A stretch of 64,000 bases of DNA from Roseovarius azorensis. Its GTDB lineage: Bacteria > Pseudomonadota > Alphaproteobacteria > Rhodobacterales > Rhodobacteraceae. A program made the translations under genes and the position numbers. Positions within the stretch are counted from its first letter, which is position 1. Each line of letters starts with the position of its first letter. The notes below the pieces were generated by a model. That model worked only from the letters and a program-made list of their open reading frames with translations, was not told the origin of the DNA and searched no databases. Below are positions 55,447-64,000 of this stretch, in pieces. Location of the stretch: positions 248,001 through 312,000 of the forward strand of contig NZ_FOAG01000003.1 of NCBI RefSeq assembly GCF_900109455.1, in the 5' to 3' direction.

Positions 55447-56112
55447 CTACCCGATAAGCCGCGCCACGACGTCCGGCAATTCGTCAAAATGCGCAATCAT
55501 CGCCTCGGGCGTCAGGGCCGCCACGGCGTCCCCATTCGGCCCGAAGGTCACCAGGACGGACGGCACCCCCGCCGCGCGCGCGGTTTCCCGGTCGGTATCC
55601 GAATCCCCGACCAGCAGACACCGCGCCGGAACGCCGCCCGCACGCCGCACGGTTTCCCGCAAATGCTCGGGATCGGGCTTGCGCACTGCCAGCGTGTCGG
55701 CCCCGGTCAGGGCCTGAAACGCCCCAAGAACCCCCAACCGCTGCAGCAGCAGACGCGCCAGCGCCTCGGGCTTGTTGGTGCAGACCGCCACCCGGTAGCC
55801 TTCCGCGCTCAACTCCTCGACCGCCGTCATCGCGCCGGGATAAAGCACCGTATGCACGTTGATCGCGCTCCGGTAGGCCTCCAGCAGCACCGGATACTGC
55901 CGGTCGATCTCGGCCCGGTCCCCGGCCCGCCCCAGCCGCTCCATCCCGAGGCTTAGCATCGCCCGTCCGCCGCGCAGCGCGACCCCGGCATCGCGCACGG
56001 GATCCAGCAGGTCACCCACACCCATGCCCCGGAAACAGGCATTGGCGGCGGCGATCAGATCGCCGCTCGTATCGGCCAGCGTGCCGTCAAGATCGAACAC
56101 CACCGTGCGCAT
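55447..56112 (-). CDS. gph: HAD-family phosphatase, phosphoglycolate phosphatase type
   Basis: A 221-residue HAD hydrolase with motif I VVFDLDGTLADTS, motif II VCTNKP, and motif III/IV KPDPEHL, LVGDSDTDRETARAAGVPS. The family removes phosphate from 2-phosphoglycolate, a product of DNA repair and oxygenase activity. The assignment to Gph over other small HAD enzymes is by overall layout. Divergent from glmU. Confidence 0.82.
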   Translation of the reverse strand: MRTVVFDLDGTLADTSGDLIAAANACFRGMGVGDLLDPVRDAGVALRGGRAMLSLGMERLGRAGDRAEIDRQYPVLLEAYRSAINVHTVLYPGAMTAVEELSAEGYRVAVCTNKPEALARLLLQRLGVLGAFQALTGADTLAVRKPDPEHLRETVRRAGGVPARCLLVGDSDTDRETARAAGVPSVLVTFGPNGDAVAALTPEAMIAHFDELPDVVARLIG

Positions 56113-56257
56113 TGCCCCGCCTTTCCTGTTCCGCAGCCGCATGGCGGCGTTCTGCCCATCTCTGTGTCATCCCGGTAACCACGTTTGATGGGACGCACCC
56201 TTGCACCTTTGTCCCAACCCGATAAAACCTGCGCTCAGGAAATACAAAGGGAAACGC

Positions 56258-57613
56258 ATGGCCATCGCCCTCATCATCCTTGCCGCAGGTCAGGGCACGC
56301 GCATGAATTCCGACCTGCCCAAGGTGCTGCACCCAATCGCAGGCGCGCCGATGCTGTTGCACGCGATGCAATCGGGCGCAACACTCGACCCCGATCACAC
56401 GATCATCGTCGCCGGTCACGGCGCCGATGCGGTGACGGCCGTGGCTCAGGCCCATGACCCCGGCGCGCAGGTGGTGCTGCAGACCGAACAGCTTGGCACC
56501 GCCCATGCCGTCGCACAGGCCGCCCCGGCGCTTGGCGACTATCCCGGCGACGCGCTCGTGCTCTATGGCGACACACCTTTCATCCAGCCCGAAACGCTTG
56601 AGAAAATGGTCGCCGCCCGCGCCCGCCACGACATTGTGATCCTCGGGTTCGCGGCCGCCGATCCGGGCCGCTACGGACGGCTCGTCACCGAGGGCGAGAC
56701 CCTGGCCCGCATCGTCGAATTCAAGGACGCCACCCCCGGCGAACGCGACATCACGCTCTGCAACAGCGGCGTCATCCTGGCCCCCGCACCGCTGCTCTTC
56801 GATCTCATCGCCGAGGTCGGCAATGACAACGCGGCGGGCGAATACTACCTGACCGACATCGTTGCCCTGGCGCGTGCCCGTGGCCTTTCGGCCACCGCCG
56901 TCACCTGCCCCGAGTCCGAGACCATGGGCATCAATTCGCGCACCGAGCTCAGCCTCGCCGAGGCCGCCTTTCAGGCCCGCGCCCGCGCCGGGGCGCTGGA
57001 AAACGGCGTCACCATGCCCGCGCCCGAAACCGTGCATTTCGCCTATGACACCCATGTCGGCCGCGACAGCGTGATCGAACAGAACGTGGTTTTCGGCCCC
57101 GGCGTCACCATCGAGACCGGCGCGCATATCCGCGCCTTCTGCCATCTTGAAGGCTGCCATGTGGCGCGCGGCGCGGTGGTGGGGCCCTACGCCCGACTGC
57201 GCCCCGGCGCCGAACTCGGCGAGGAGACCCGCGTCGGCAATTTCGTCGAGATCAAGAACGCCATCATCGACGAAGGCGCCAAGGTCAACCACCTCAGTTA
57301 TATCGGCGATGCACATCTGGGCGCGGGCACGAACGTGGGCGCAGGCACCATCACCTGCAATTATGACGGCGTCAGCAAACACCACACCGAGATCGGCAAA
57401 AACGTCTTCATCGGCTCCAACACTATGCTGATAGCACCGGTCACCGTGGGCGACGATGCGCTGACCGGATCGGGCTCGGTCATCACCCGCGACGTCGAAC
57501 CCGGCGCGCTCGCCATCGCCCGCGCCGAACAGGTGAACAAACCGGGCATGGCACGAAAATTGTTCGATTTGTTAAAATCAAAGGCGTCAAGACGCGAAAA
57601 AGGGGCAGAATAA
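56258..57613 (+). CDS. glmU: Bifunctional GlcNAc-1-P uridyltransferase / GlcN-1-P acetyltransferase
   Basis: A 451-residue enzyme making UDP-GlcNAc for peptidoglycan and LPS. The N-terminal pyrophosphorylase has LAAGQGTRMNSDLPKVLHPI; the C-terminal left-handed beta-helix shows hexapeptide repeats and AGTITCNYDGVSKHHT. Start ATG 56258 follows AAAGGGAAACGC. The stop overlaps the glmS start as TAATG (coupled). Confidence 0.97.
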   Translation: MAIALIILAAGQGTRMNSDLPKVLHPIAGAPMLLHAMQSGATLDPDHTIIVAGHGADAVTAVAQAHDPGAQVVLQTEQLGTAHAVAQAAPALGDYPGDALVLYGDTPFIQPETLEKMVAARARHDIVILGFAAADPGRYGRLVTEGETLARIVEFKDATPGERDITLCNSGVILAPAPLLFDLIAEVGNDNAAGEYYLTDIVALARARGLSATAVTCPESETMGINSRTELSLAEAAFQARARAGALENGVTMPAPETVHFAYDTHVGRDSVIEQNVVFGPGVTIETGAHIRAFCHLEGCHVARGAVVGPYARLRPGAELGEETRVGNFVEIKNAIIDEGAKVNHLSYIGDAHLGAGTNVGAGTITCNYDGVSKHHTEIGKNVFIGSNTMLIAPVTVGDDALTGSGSVITRDVEPGALAIARAEQVNKPGMARKLFDLLKSKASRREKGAE

Positions 57614-59436
57614 TGTGCGGTATTGTCGGGGTTCTGGGCGAGCACGAGGTCGCGCCCATTCTGGTCGAGGCGCTCAAACGGCTCGAATATCGCGGTTATG
57701 ACAGCGCCGGGATCGCCACGGTCAGCAATGGTCATCTGGACCGCCGCCGCGCCGTGGGCAAGCTGGTCAATCTCTCCGACCTGCTGGTGCATCAACCGCT
57801 CGCGGGCAAGGCCGGGATCGGCCACACCCGCTGGGCCACCCACGGCGCGCCGACCGAGGCCAACGCCCATCCGCACAAATCCGGCCCCGTCGCCGTGGTT
57901 CACAACGGCATCATCGAGAATTACCGCGAACTGCGCGCCGAACTGGCTGCGGCGGGCATCGGCCATGAAACCGATACCGACACCGAAACCGTGGCGCTGC
58001 TCACCCATCACTACATGACGCAGGGCATGGATGCCGCCTCTGCCGCCCGCGCCACCATCGCCCGGCTCGAAGGCGCCTACGCGCTGTGCTTTCTCTTCGA
58101 CGGCGAACCCGACCTGCTGGTCGCGGCGCGCAAGGGCAGCCCGCTGGCCATCGGTCATGGCGCGGGCGAGATGTTCGTGGGATCGGATGCGATCGCGCTG
58201 GCGCCGATGACCGACAGCATCACCTATCTCGAAGAGGGCGACATCGCCGTCGTCACCCGCCAGAGCCTGACCATCACCGATGCGCAGGGCCGCCTTGCCA
58301 ACCGGTCCGTCAAGACCATCGAGATCGACAGCGCCCGCGTCGACAAGGCCGGACACAAGCATTTCATGGCCAAGGAAATCGCCGAGCAGCCCTCGGTCAT
58401 CGGCGCGGCGCTCAGCCACTACCTGAGCGCGGACGGGCGCAACATCGTCCTGCCCGACACGATGCCCGATTTCGCCACCATCTCACGCCTGACGATGGTG
58501 GCCTGCGGTACCGCCTATTACGCCTGCCTGACCGCGAAATACTGGTTCGAGCGGCTGGCCGGTCTGCCCGTAGAGGTCGACATCGCCTCGGAATTCCGCT
58601 ACCGCGAACCGCCCATCACCCCCGGCACGCTTGCGCTCTTCGTCAGCCAGTCGGGCGAGACCGCCGATACGCTCGCCGCGCTGCGTTATTGCACCGACCG
58701 GGTCGACACGATCCTGTCGGTGGTCAATGTCGCCGAAAGCTCGATCGCCCGCGAGAGCGATCTGGCGCTGCCGATCCTCGCCGGGGCGGAAATCGGCGTG
58801 GCCTCGACCAAGGCCTTCACCTGCCAGCTGACCGTGCTCCTGCTGCTGGCCCTCAGGGCGGCGCATGCGCGCGGACAGATCGACGATGACCGGCTCGCCG
58901 ACATCCTCTCAAGCCTGCGCGCGCTGCCCTCCACGCTCAACACCGCGATGGAGCGCAACACCCAGATCAGGATCGTGGCCCGGCAGCTTTCCACCTCGGA
59001 AAACGCGCTCTTTCTGGGGCGCGGCCTGATGTATCCGCTGGCGCTGGAAGGCGCGCTGAAACTCAAGGAAATCAGCTATATCCACGCCGAGGCCTATGCC
59101 TCCGGCGAGTTGAAACACGGGCCCATCGCGCTCATCGACGACACCATGCCGGTGATCGTCATGGCACCCTGTGACGCGCTCTTCGACAAGACCGTCTCGA
59201 ACATGCAGGAGGTGATGGCGCGCGGCGGTCGCATCCTGCTGATCTCGGACGCGCGTGGCATCGCCACGGCAGGCGACGGCGTATGGCAAACCGTCTCGAT
59301 GCCCGATATCGACCCGATCCTGTCGCCCATCCTCTACGCGCTGCCCGCGCAACTGCTGGCCTATCATACGGCGGTGGCCAAGGGCACGGACGTGGACCAG
59401 CCGCGCAATCTGGCAAAATCGGTTACGGTGGAGTGA
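57613..59436 (+). CDS. glmS: Glutamine--fructose-6-phosphate aminotransferase (isomerising)
   Basis: A 607-residue enzyme making GlcN-6-P. N-terminal Cys2 nucleophile in MCGIVGVLG, HTRWATHGAPTE, then two SIS domains (FVSQSGETADTLAAL, EGALKLKEISYIHAEAYASG) and LAKSVTVE at the C-terminus. Paired with glmU by a one-base overlap. Confidence 0.98.
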   Translation: MCGIVGVLGEHEVAPILVEALKRLEYRGYDSAGIATVSNGHLDRRRAVGKLVNLSDLLVHQPLAGKAGIGHTRWATHGAPTEANAHPHKSGPVAVVHNGIIENYRELRAELAAAGIGHETDTDTETVALLTHHYMTQGMDAASAARATIARLEGAYALCFLFDGEPDLLVAARKGSPLAIGHGAGEMFVGSDAIALAPMTDSITYLEEGDIAVVTRQSLTITDAQGRLANRSVKTIEIDSARVDKAGHKHFMAKEIAEQPSVIGAALSHYLSADGRNIVLPDTMPDFATISRLTMVACGTAYYACLTAKYWFERLAGLPVEVDIASEFRYREPPITPGTLALFVSQSGETADTLAALRYCTDRVDTILSVVNVAESSIARESDLALPILAGAEIGVASTKAFTCQLTVLLLLALRAAHARGQIDDDRLADILSSLRALPSTLNTAMERNTQIRIVARQLSTSENALFLGRGLMYPLALEGALKLKEISYIHAEAYASGELKHGPIALIDDTMPVIVMAPCDALFDKTVSNMQEVMARGGRILLISDARGIATAGDGVWQTVSMPDIDPILSPILYALPAQLLAYHTAVAKGTDVDQPRNLAKSVTVE

Positions 59437-59470
59437 CGGCCTGCCCCCGCCGCGATCGCCGCACGCAGCC

Positions 59471-59920
59471 CTACTCCGCCAACCTGTAGACCCGCAACTC
59501 CGGCAACCCCGTCAGCGGCGCGCCGATCAGCCGGAACGCCGCCAGCGACAACTGGCTGCCCGCGCCCTCGGGCGCATCGAGCGGGATCAGATCGACGGCG
59601 ACGGATTTGCCTGTTGCAGGATAATCCACCCGGCCCCTGGCCGACTCCCGGACCAGAGGCGTCTTGAGCCATAGCCCCGGCTCTCCCGGCGCGCCCAAGG
59701 ACGCCACGGTGCGCCCCAGTTCCCGCGCCGCGCCCGTTTCGGCGGCGGCCACGGCGGCCTGCCGCTCTGCCTCGGTCGTGCTGTCCAGCGTCTCCGCGGT
59801 GCGCGGCGCGGCAACCTGCGCCGCCGGGTCTTGCGCGGGCGCGCGACCAAGGATCCGCTCCACCTGCGCACAGCCTCCCAAGGCCACAATCACACCGGCG
59901 ATGAGCATCCAATACTTCAT
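59471..59920 (-). CDS. Small lipoprotein of unknown function
   Basis: A 149-residue protein with an N-terminal signal and lipobox VALGGC (Cys at about residue 17), then an Ala/Glu-rich segment and a beta-rich C-terminal part (GRVDYPATGKSVAVDLIPLD, SLAAFRLIGAPLTGLPELRV). Likely attached to the outer or inner membrane. Not recognised further. Confidence 0.78.
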   Translation of the reverse strand: MKYWMLIAGVIVALGGCAQVERILGRAPAQDPAAQVAAPRTAETLDSTTEAERQAAVAAAETGAARELGRTVASLGAPGEPGLWLKTPLVRESARGRVDYPATGKSVAVDLIPLDAPEGAGSQLSLAAFRLIGAPLTGLPELRVYRLAE

Positions 59921-60005
59921 ATGTCCACCCTACCCGCCGATGCTTTGCCTCACAACGGACAACATGTCCCTTGCCCCGCCCGCGCCGCGCGCATAGATTT
60001 CTCGC

Positions 60006-61013
60006 ATGACAGCACCGCTCATAGATCCGTTCCAGCGCGCCATCTCCTATCTGCGCGTCTCCGTCACCGACCGCTGCGATTTCCGCTGCGTCTACTGCAT
60101 GTCGGAAAACATGACCTTCCTGCCCAAGCGCGAATTGCTGACGCTAGAGGAACTGGATCGCATGTGTTCCGCCTTCATCGGCATGGGTGTGGAAAAACTG
60201 CGCATTACCGGCGGCGAACCTCTGGTGCGCAAGGGCATCATGACCTTTTTCGACGCCATGACCCGCCATCTCGACAGCGGCGCATTGAAGGAACTGACGC
60301 TCACCACCAACGGCAGCCAGATGGAACGCTTCGCCCGCGATCTATATGCAGCGGGCGTGCGCCGGGTGAACATCTCGCTCGACACGCTCGACGAACGGAA
60401 ATTCGCGGACATCACCCGCTGGGGCCGCCTGGCGCAGGTGCTCAAGGGCATTGACGCGGCACAAGACGCCGGCCTGCGGGTCAAGATCAACACCGTCGCC
60501 CTCAAGGGCTTTAACGAGGACGAACTCTTTACCCTCGCCGACTGGTGCGCCAGCCGCGACATGGACCTCACCTTCATCGAGGTCATGCCGATGGGCGACA
60601 TCGGCAACGAGGACCGGCTGGGCCAGTACTGGAAACTCTCCGACCTGCGCGCCCGCCTGCGCGAGCGGTTCACCCTCACCGACCTTCCCGAACGCACCGG
60701 CGGCCCCGCCCGCTATGTGCGGATCGAGGAAACGGGCCAGAAAATCGGCTTCATCACCCCCCTCACCCACAATTTCTGCGAAAGCTGCAACCGCGTGCGC
60801 CTGACCTGCACCGGCGAGCTTTACATGTGCCTCGGCCAGGAGGACATGGCCGACCTGCGCGCGCCCCTGCGCAACAACCCCGACAATGACGCGCCCCTGC
60901 GGGAGACCATTCGCGCGGCAATTGCGCGCAAACCCAAAGGGCATGATTTCGACTATTCCCGCCAGTCCGTCGACGGTCGCGTGTCGCGCCACATGAGCCA
61001 TACCGGCGGCTGA
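60006..61013 (+). CDS. moaA: GTP 3',8-cyclase (molybdenum cofactor biosynthesis)
   Basis: A 335-residue radical-SAM enzyme. N-terminal cluster CDFRCVYCM (C-x3-C-x2-C), [11 protein letters not shown], and the C-terminal cluster [17 protein letters not shown]; ends in GG as needed for MoaC interplay. Works with MoaC, which is not in the window. Its stop overlaps the waaA start as TGATG. Confidence 0.97.
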   Translation: MTAPLIDPFQRAISYLRVSVTDRCDFRCVYCMSENMTFLPKRELLTLEELDRMCSAFIGMGVEKLRITGGEPLVRKGIMTFFDAMTRHLDSGALKELTLTTNGSQMERFARDLYAAGVRRVNISLDTLDERKFADITRWGRLAQVLKGIDAAQDAGLRVKINTVALKGFNEDELFTLADWCASRDMDLTFIEVMPMGDIGNEDRLGQYWKLSDLRARLRERFTLTDLPERTGGPARYVRIEETGQKIGFITPLTHNFCESCNRVRLTCTGELYMCLGQEDMADLRAPLRNNPDNDAPLRETIRAAIARKPKGHDFDYSRQSVDGRVSRHMSHTGG

Positions 61014-62302
61014 TGTCCCGCACCGCGGCGCCCCTGCCCCTCCGGCTCTACAGCGCGGCGGCAAATCTGCTTGGACCGCTCGCCTATGCCCGCGTCCGCC
61101 GCAAGCTCGCGGCGCATGGCACGCCCCCCGCCCGCTGGCCCGAGCGCATGGGTCACGCCACGCTGCCCCGCCCCGACGGGCGGCTCGTCTGGTTTCACGC
61201 CGCCTCGGTCGGCGAGAGCGTTTCGGTCCTGCGTCTCATCGCGCATTGGGCCGAAACGCGCCCCGATCTCGAATTCCTGCTGACCTCCGGCACCGCCACC
61301 TCGGCGCAGGTGGTGGCCTCGCGCCTGCCACCCCGCACCCGGCACCAGTTCGCTCCGCTCGACACACAGGCCGCCGTCCGCCGTTTCCTCGCCCATTGGC
61401 GGCCCGACGCGGCGATCTTCGTCGAGAGCGAGCTTTGGCCGCAAATGCTGCACGAAAGCCACGCGGCAGACATCCCCCTCGCCCTGCTCAACGCCCGGAT
61501 ATCCGATCGCTCCGCCCGCAACTGGCAACGCGCACCCCGCACCGCCCGCCATCTCATGGGGATATTCCGCATCATCCGCTGTCAGGACGCGCGCACCGTG
61601 GCCCATCTCCACTCCATCGGCCTCGACCGGGCGCAACAGGGGCCCAATCTCAAATCCCTCTCCGGCCCGCTGCCCTTTGACCACGACGAACAGACCCGTC
61701 TGACAGCGCAAATCGGCGACCGCCCCCTCTGGCTCGCGGCCTCCACCCATCCGGGCGAGGACGAGATCATGCTGGCCGCGCATCAATCGCTGCTCGCCAC
61801 CTGTCCCGACGCCCTCCTGATCCTCGTCCCCCGCCACCCCGAACGCGGCCTCGCGCTGGAAACCCTGATCGCCGCGCACCGCCTCGACGCCGCCCGCCGC
61901 GCCATTGGCGACCGGATCACTGCCCGGACCCAGGTCTATCTCGCCGATACGCTGGGCGAGACCGGGCTTTGGTATGCGCTCTGCCCGCTGACCTGCCTTT
62001 GCGGCTCTTTCACCCCGGTGGGCGGGCACACGCCCTATGAACCCGCCCATGCCGGATCGGCCATCCTGCACGGCCCGCTCTATGCCAATTTCTCCGAGAT
62101 CTACCCTGCCCTCGACGCCTCCGGCGCGGCGCGCGAGGTGGCCGACGCCGCCGAACTGGTCCGCGCCCTGGTCGGACTGCTGGACGATCCCGCAGCCCTT
62201 GACACCATGCGCCGGAACGCCCGGAACTTCGCCGCAACGCAAGAGGATGCGCTCGACCAGATCACCGCCGACCTCTCGACCGCCCTCGGACTCGCCCCAT
62301 GA
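61013..62302 (+). CDS. waaA: 3-deoxy-D-manno-octulosonic acid transferase
   Basis: A 429-residue GT30 enzyme adding Kdo to lipid A precursor. Shows WFHAASVGESVSVLRLI, the LTSGTATSAQ segment, FVESELWPQML, and a C-terminal GSFTPVGGHTPYEPAHAGSA. Overlaps moaA by one base although functionally unrelated; 37 bases before an LPS-type glycosyltransferase. Confidence 0.93.
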   Translation: MSRTAAPLPLRLYSAAANLLGPLAYARVRRKLAAHGTPPARWPERMGHATLPRPDGRLVWFHAASVGESVSVLRLIAHWAETRPDLEFLLTSGTATSAQVVASRLPPRTRHQFAPLDTQAAVRRFLAHWRPDAAIFVESELWPQMLHESHAADIPLALLNARISDRSARNWQRAPRTARHLMGIFRIIRCQDARTVAHLHSIGLDRAQQGPNLKSLSGPLPFDHDEQTRLTAQIGDRPLWLAASTHPGEDEIMLAAHQSLLATCPDALLILVPRHPERGLALETLIAAHRLDAARRAIGDRITARTQVYLADTLGETGLWYALCPLTCLCGSFTPVGGHTPYEPAHAGSAILHGPLYANFSEIYPALDASGAAREVADAAELVRALVGLLDDPAALDTMRRNARNFAATQEDALDQITADLSTALGLAP

Positions 62303-62339
62303 CCCCGCGCTTCATCTTGTCAGAAATACTCAGCCCCCT

Positions 62340-63368
62340 ATGCCCGAACTGATCGTCACCAATTTCAACCGCAATTTCACCGGCGTCTCGGCAACGGCGG
62401 CAGGGGTGGTGCGCATCCAGCAGGGGCGCTATGACATGGCGCTTGCGGGCGTGGCGCTGCCCGGCTGCCCCGCGCCGATCAGCCCCGCCGAGGCGCGCCG
62501 CCTGTCGCGCCTCCCGCCCGAGGGCCGTCCCTTCACCATCTGGCACGTGCGGCGCAACACCGAAATGCGCGCCGCCCTCTGGGCGCGCGATGTGCTGCGC
62601 CTGCCCGTCCGTATCGTCTTTACCTCTGCCGCTCAGCGGCGGCATTCCGCCTTTCCCCGCTGGCTCATCGCGCGCATGGACGCGGTCATCGCCACCACCG
62701 ACGCGGCGGCCGGCTATGTCCCGCATGTCCGCGCCGTGGTGCCGCACGGGGTGGATTGCGCCCGCTTCACCCCCGCCCCCGATCGTGCCGCCGCATGGGC
62801 GGCAACCGGCTATCCGGGCGCACGGGGCCTCGCCACCATCGGCCGCATCCGTCCCGAAAAAGGCACCGACCGCTTTGTCGAGGCAATGCTGCACCTGTTG
62901 CCGCGCCACCCGGACGTCACCGCCCTTGTCATCGGGCGCGGGGCCCGATCCGACCAGGACTTTCTGGACGGGCTTAGGGCGCGGATCGCCGCCGCCGGCC
63001 TCTCGGATCGCATCCTCTTTCCGGGCGAGGTGGCGCCCGACGCCTTGCCCGCCCTGATCCGCGCCCTGACCTCCATCGTGCAACTGCCACGTTACGAGGG
63101 CTACGGCATGGCCCCGCTCGAGGGCATGGCCTCGGGCGTGCCCTTCGTAGCCACCGATGCCGGCTATTACCGGAACTTTTCCGCCCAGGGCACAGCCGGG
63201 ATCGTCACCGAGGACGCCACCGGAGCGCTCGACGCGCTCCTCGCTGACCCGGCGCGCCACGCCGCCATGGCCCGCGCCGCCCGCGCCGTGGCCGAGGCCG
63301 GTTTCAGCATCGAACACGAGGCAGACGGCATCGGGCGGGTCTACGACATGCTCTGGTCGGGACAGTAG
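62340..63368 (+). CDS. GT4-type glycosyltransferase, LpcC-like LPS core enzyme
   Basis: A 342-residue GT-B enzyme; opening TNFNRNFTGVSATAAGVVRI resembles LpcC-type core sugar transferases of rhizobia. The C-domain has GRIRPEKGTDRFVEAML and the donor-binding PRYEGYGMAPLEGMASG (E.G..P.E loop). Close behind waaA, it fits transfer of the first sugar onto Kdo. Donor sugar unknown. Confidence 0.82.
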   Translation: MPELIVTNFNRNFTGVSATAAGVVRIQQGRYDMALAGVALPGCPAPISPAEARRLSRLPPEGRPFTIWHVRRNTEMRAALWARDVLRLPVRIVFTSAAQRRHSAFPRWLIARMDAVIATTDAAAGYVPHVRAVVPHGVDCARFTPAPDRAAAWAATGYPGARGLATIGRIRPEKGTDRFVEAMLHLLPRHPDVTALVIGRGARSDQDFLDGLRARIAAAGLSDRILFPGEVAPDALPALIRALTSIVQLPRYEGYGMAPLEGMASGVPFVATDAGYYRNFSAQGTAGIVTEDATGALDALLADPARHAAMARAARAVAEAGFSIEHEADGIGRVYDMLWSGQ

Positions 63369-63412
63369 GGCCGGGTTTTCACCGGACGCCCCCCGACCTT
63401 CTGCACCCCGCC

Positions 63413-64000
63413 TCAGCGCAGATGCGCAACCGCCTCAATGGTGCCAAAGTCAGGATATTGCAGCAGGACGACCACAGGATCCGACCCGTTGATCGCCACC
63501 TCCAGATCCAGCGGCGTGTGGCTGTCCCATTCGGCCAGCTGCTCTAATTCAGTCACGATATTGGTATAGGTCACCGTGCGGCCCGCATTCTCGCCATGCT
63601 CGATCTCGACCGTCTCGCTGGGAATGTAACGCAGCAGTTGCACCATGAGCGGCATGTCGCGCGGCGTCTCCACCTCTGCGCGGATATGCACCAGCCCCTC
63701 GTTGCGCGTCACCTCTACGGCAATATCCTCGCGCATCGTGGCCAGTTGCCTGTCGATGAGATCGGTCACATCCGTCAGCCGTGTGCCCACAACATGATCC
63801 CGCCCGTTGACGATCATCTGCGGCGTATAGACCATCTTGCGATCGCCCGCACTGGCATAGCCGCGCTGCCGGGCGCTGTGCTCCGGACTGCCGAACGTAT
63901 CCTTCCAGCCGATGTAATCCCAGTAATCCACATGCAGCGCGAGCGCCACGACATCGTCGCGCAACGCCAGTTGCTCAAGCAATGCGTCCGCGGGCGGACA
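63413..64000 (-). CDS. DUF1223 (thioredoxin-fold-like) secreted protein, 5' end outside window
   Basis: The frame reads from CPPADALLEQLA at the window edge (the rc of 63977-64000), through HVDYWDYIGWKDTFGSPEHS and YASAGDRKMVYTPQMIVNGR, to a C-terminal IEAVAHLR. This is the DUF1223 family; CPPAD at the cut corresponds to its conserved Cys near the N-terminus. The signal region lies outside. Function unknown; possibly a periplasmic redox protein. Confidence 0.88.
   Translation of the reverse strand, partial: CPPADALLEQLALRDDVVALALHVDYWDYIGWKDTFGSPEHSARQRGYASAGDRKMVYTPQMIVNGRDHVVGTRLTDVTDLIDRQLATMREDIAVEVTRNEGLVHIRAEVETPRDMPLMVQLLRYIPSETVEIEHGENAGRTVTYTNIVTELEQLAEWDSHTPLDLEVAINGSDPVVVLLQYPDFGTIEAVAHLR

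Overview
The window is a high-GC (about 64-66% by eye) chromosomal segment of an alphaproteobacterium, most likely a marine Rhodobacteraceae (Roseobacter-group) member. Supporting signs are four small DUF1127 proteins, a CcsR-type sRNA array behind one of them, a SAM-II riboswitch on metZ, an ScfR/PccR-type regulator, a Rhizobium/Roseobacter-style glycerol ABC transporter operon and an LpcC-like core glycosyltransferase beside waaA. There are no rRNA or tRNA genes, CRISPR arrays, insertion sequences or prophage genes that I can see. Nearly all genes are intact housekeeping or metabolic genes; the first (guaD) and last (DUF1223) are cut by the window edges.

Layout. 1-8.2 kb: guanine deaminase (partial) facing an 8-oxoguanine-deaminase-type amidohydrolase, hisN, an XRE regulator, a quinone oxidoreductase, a LysR regulator divergent from a DUF1127 gene, a BI-1 family membrane protein, rpmG and a SleB-type cell wall hydrolase. 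8.3-15.2 kb: a PPDK-like protein and the glyQ-DUF6446-glyS operon. 15.2-24.6 kb: a SPOR/peptidoglycan-binding protein with a degenerate trypsin domain, a TPP enzyme, trkH, two DUF1127 genes, a low-complexity protein, folE2, and metZ behind a SAM-II riboswitch with its own terminator. 24.7-36.9 kb: alpha/beta hydrolase, GST, small membrane proteins (including an IspZ homologue), a DMT transporter, ftsY, an orphan NuoE-NuoF fusion (formate dehydrogenase beta type), xseA/purD, a ferredoxin and Mrp. 37.2-40.7 kb: DUF1127 (CcaF1-like) plus four CcsR hairpins, a cobalamin riboswitch over an unknown 89-residue protein, the ScfR regulator with TTTGCAA motifs, and a methyltransferase-like protein. 42.0-54.1 kb: the glycerol regulon, read on the minus strand as glpD-S-T-P-Q-X-U-V-K plus a glycosyltransferase, with glpR divergent. 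54.2-64 kb: DegT-type aminotransferase, gph, glmU-glmS, lipoprotein, moaA-waaA-glycosyltransferase and DUF1223.

How they work together. The glycerol block imports glycerol (GlpV binding protein, GlpP/Q permeases, GlpS/T ATPases), phosphorylates it (GlpK) and oxidises it (GlpD) under GlpR; matching inverted operator half-sites lie before glpD and before glpR. A low-GC 95-codon gene resembling the trypsin-co-occurring-domain small proteins sits exactly between two coupled genes of this operon and is the best candidate for something not yet described. glmU-glmS and waaA with its neighbour supply envelope precursors and LPS core. RNA-based control is prominent: SAM-II, cobalamin and CcsR elements all lie within 14 kb.
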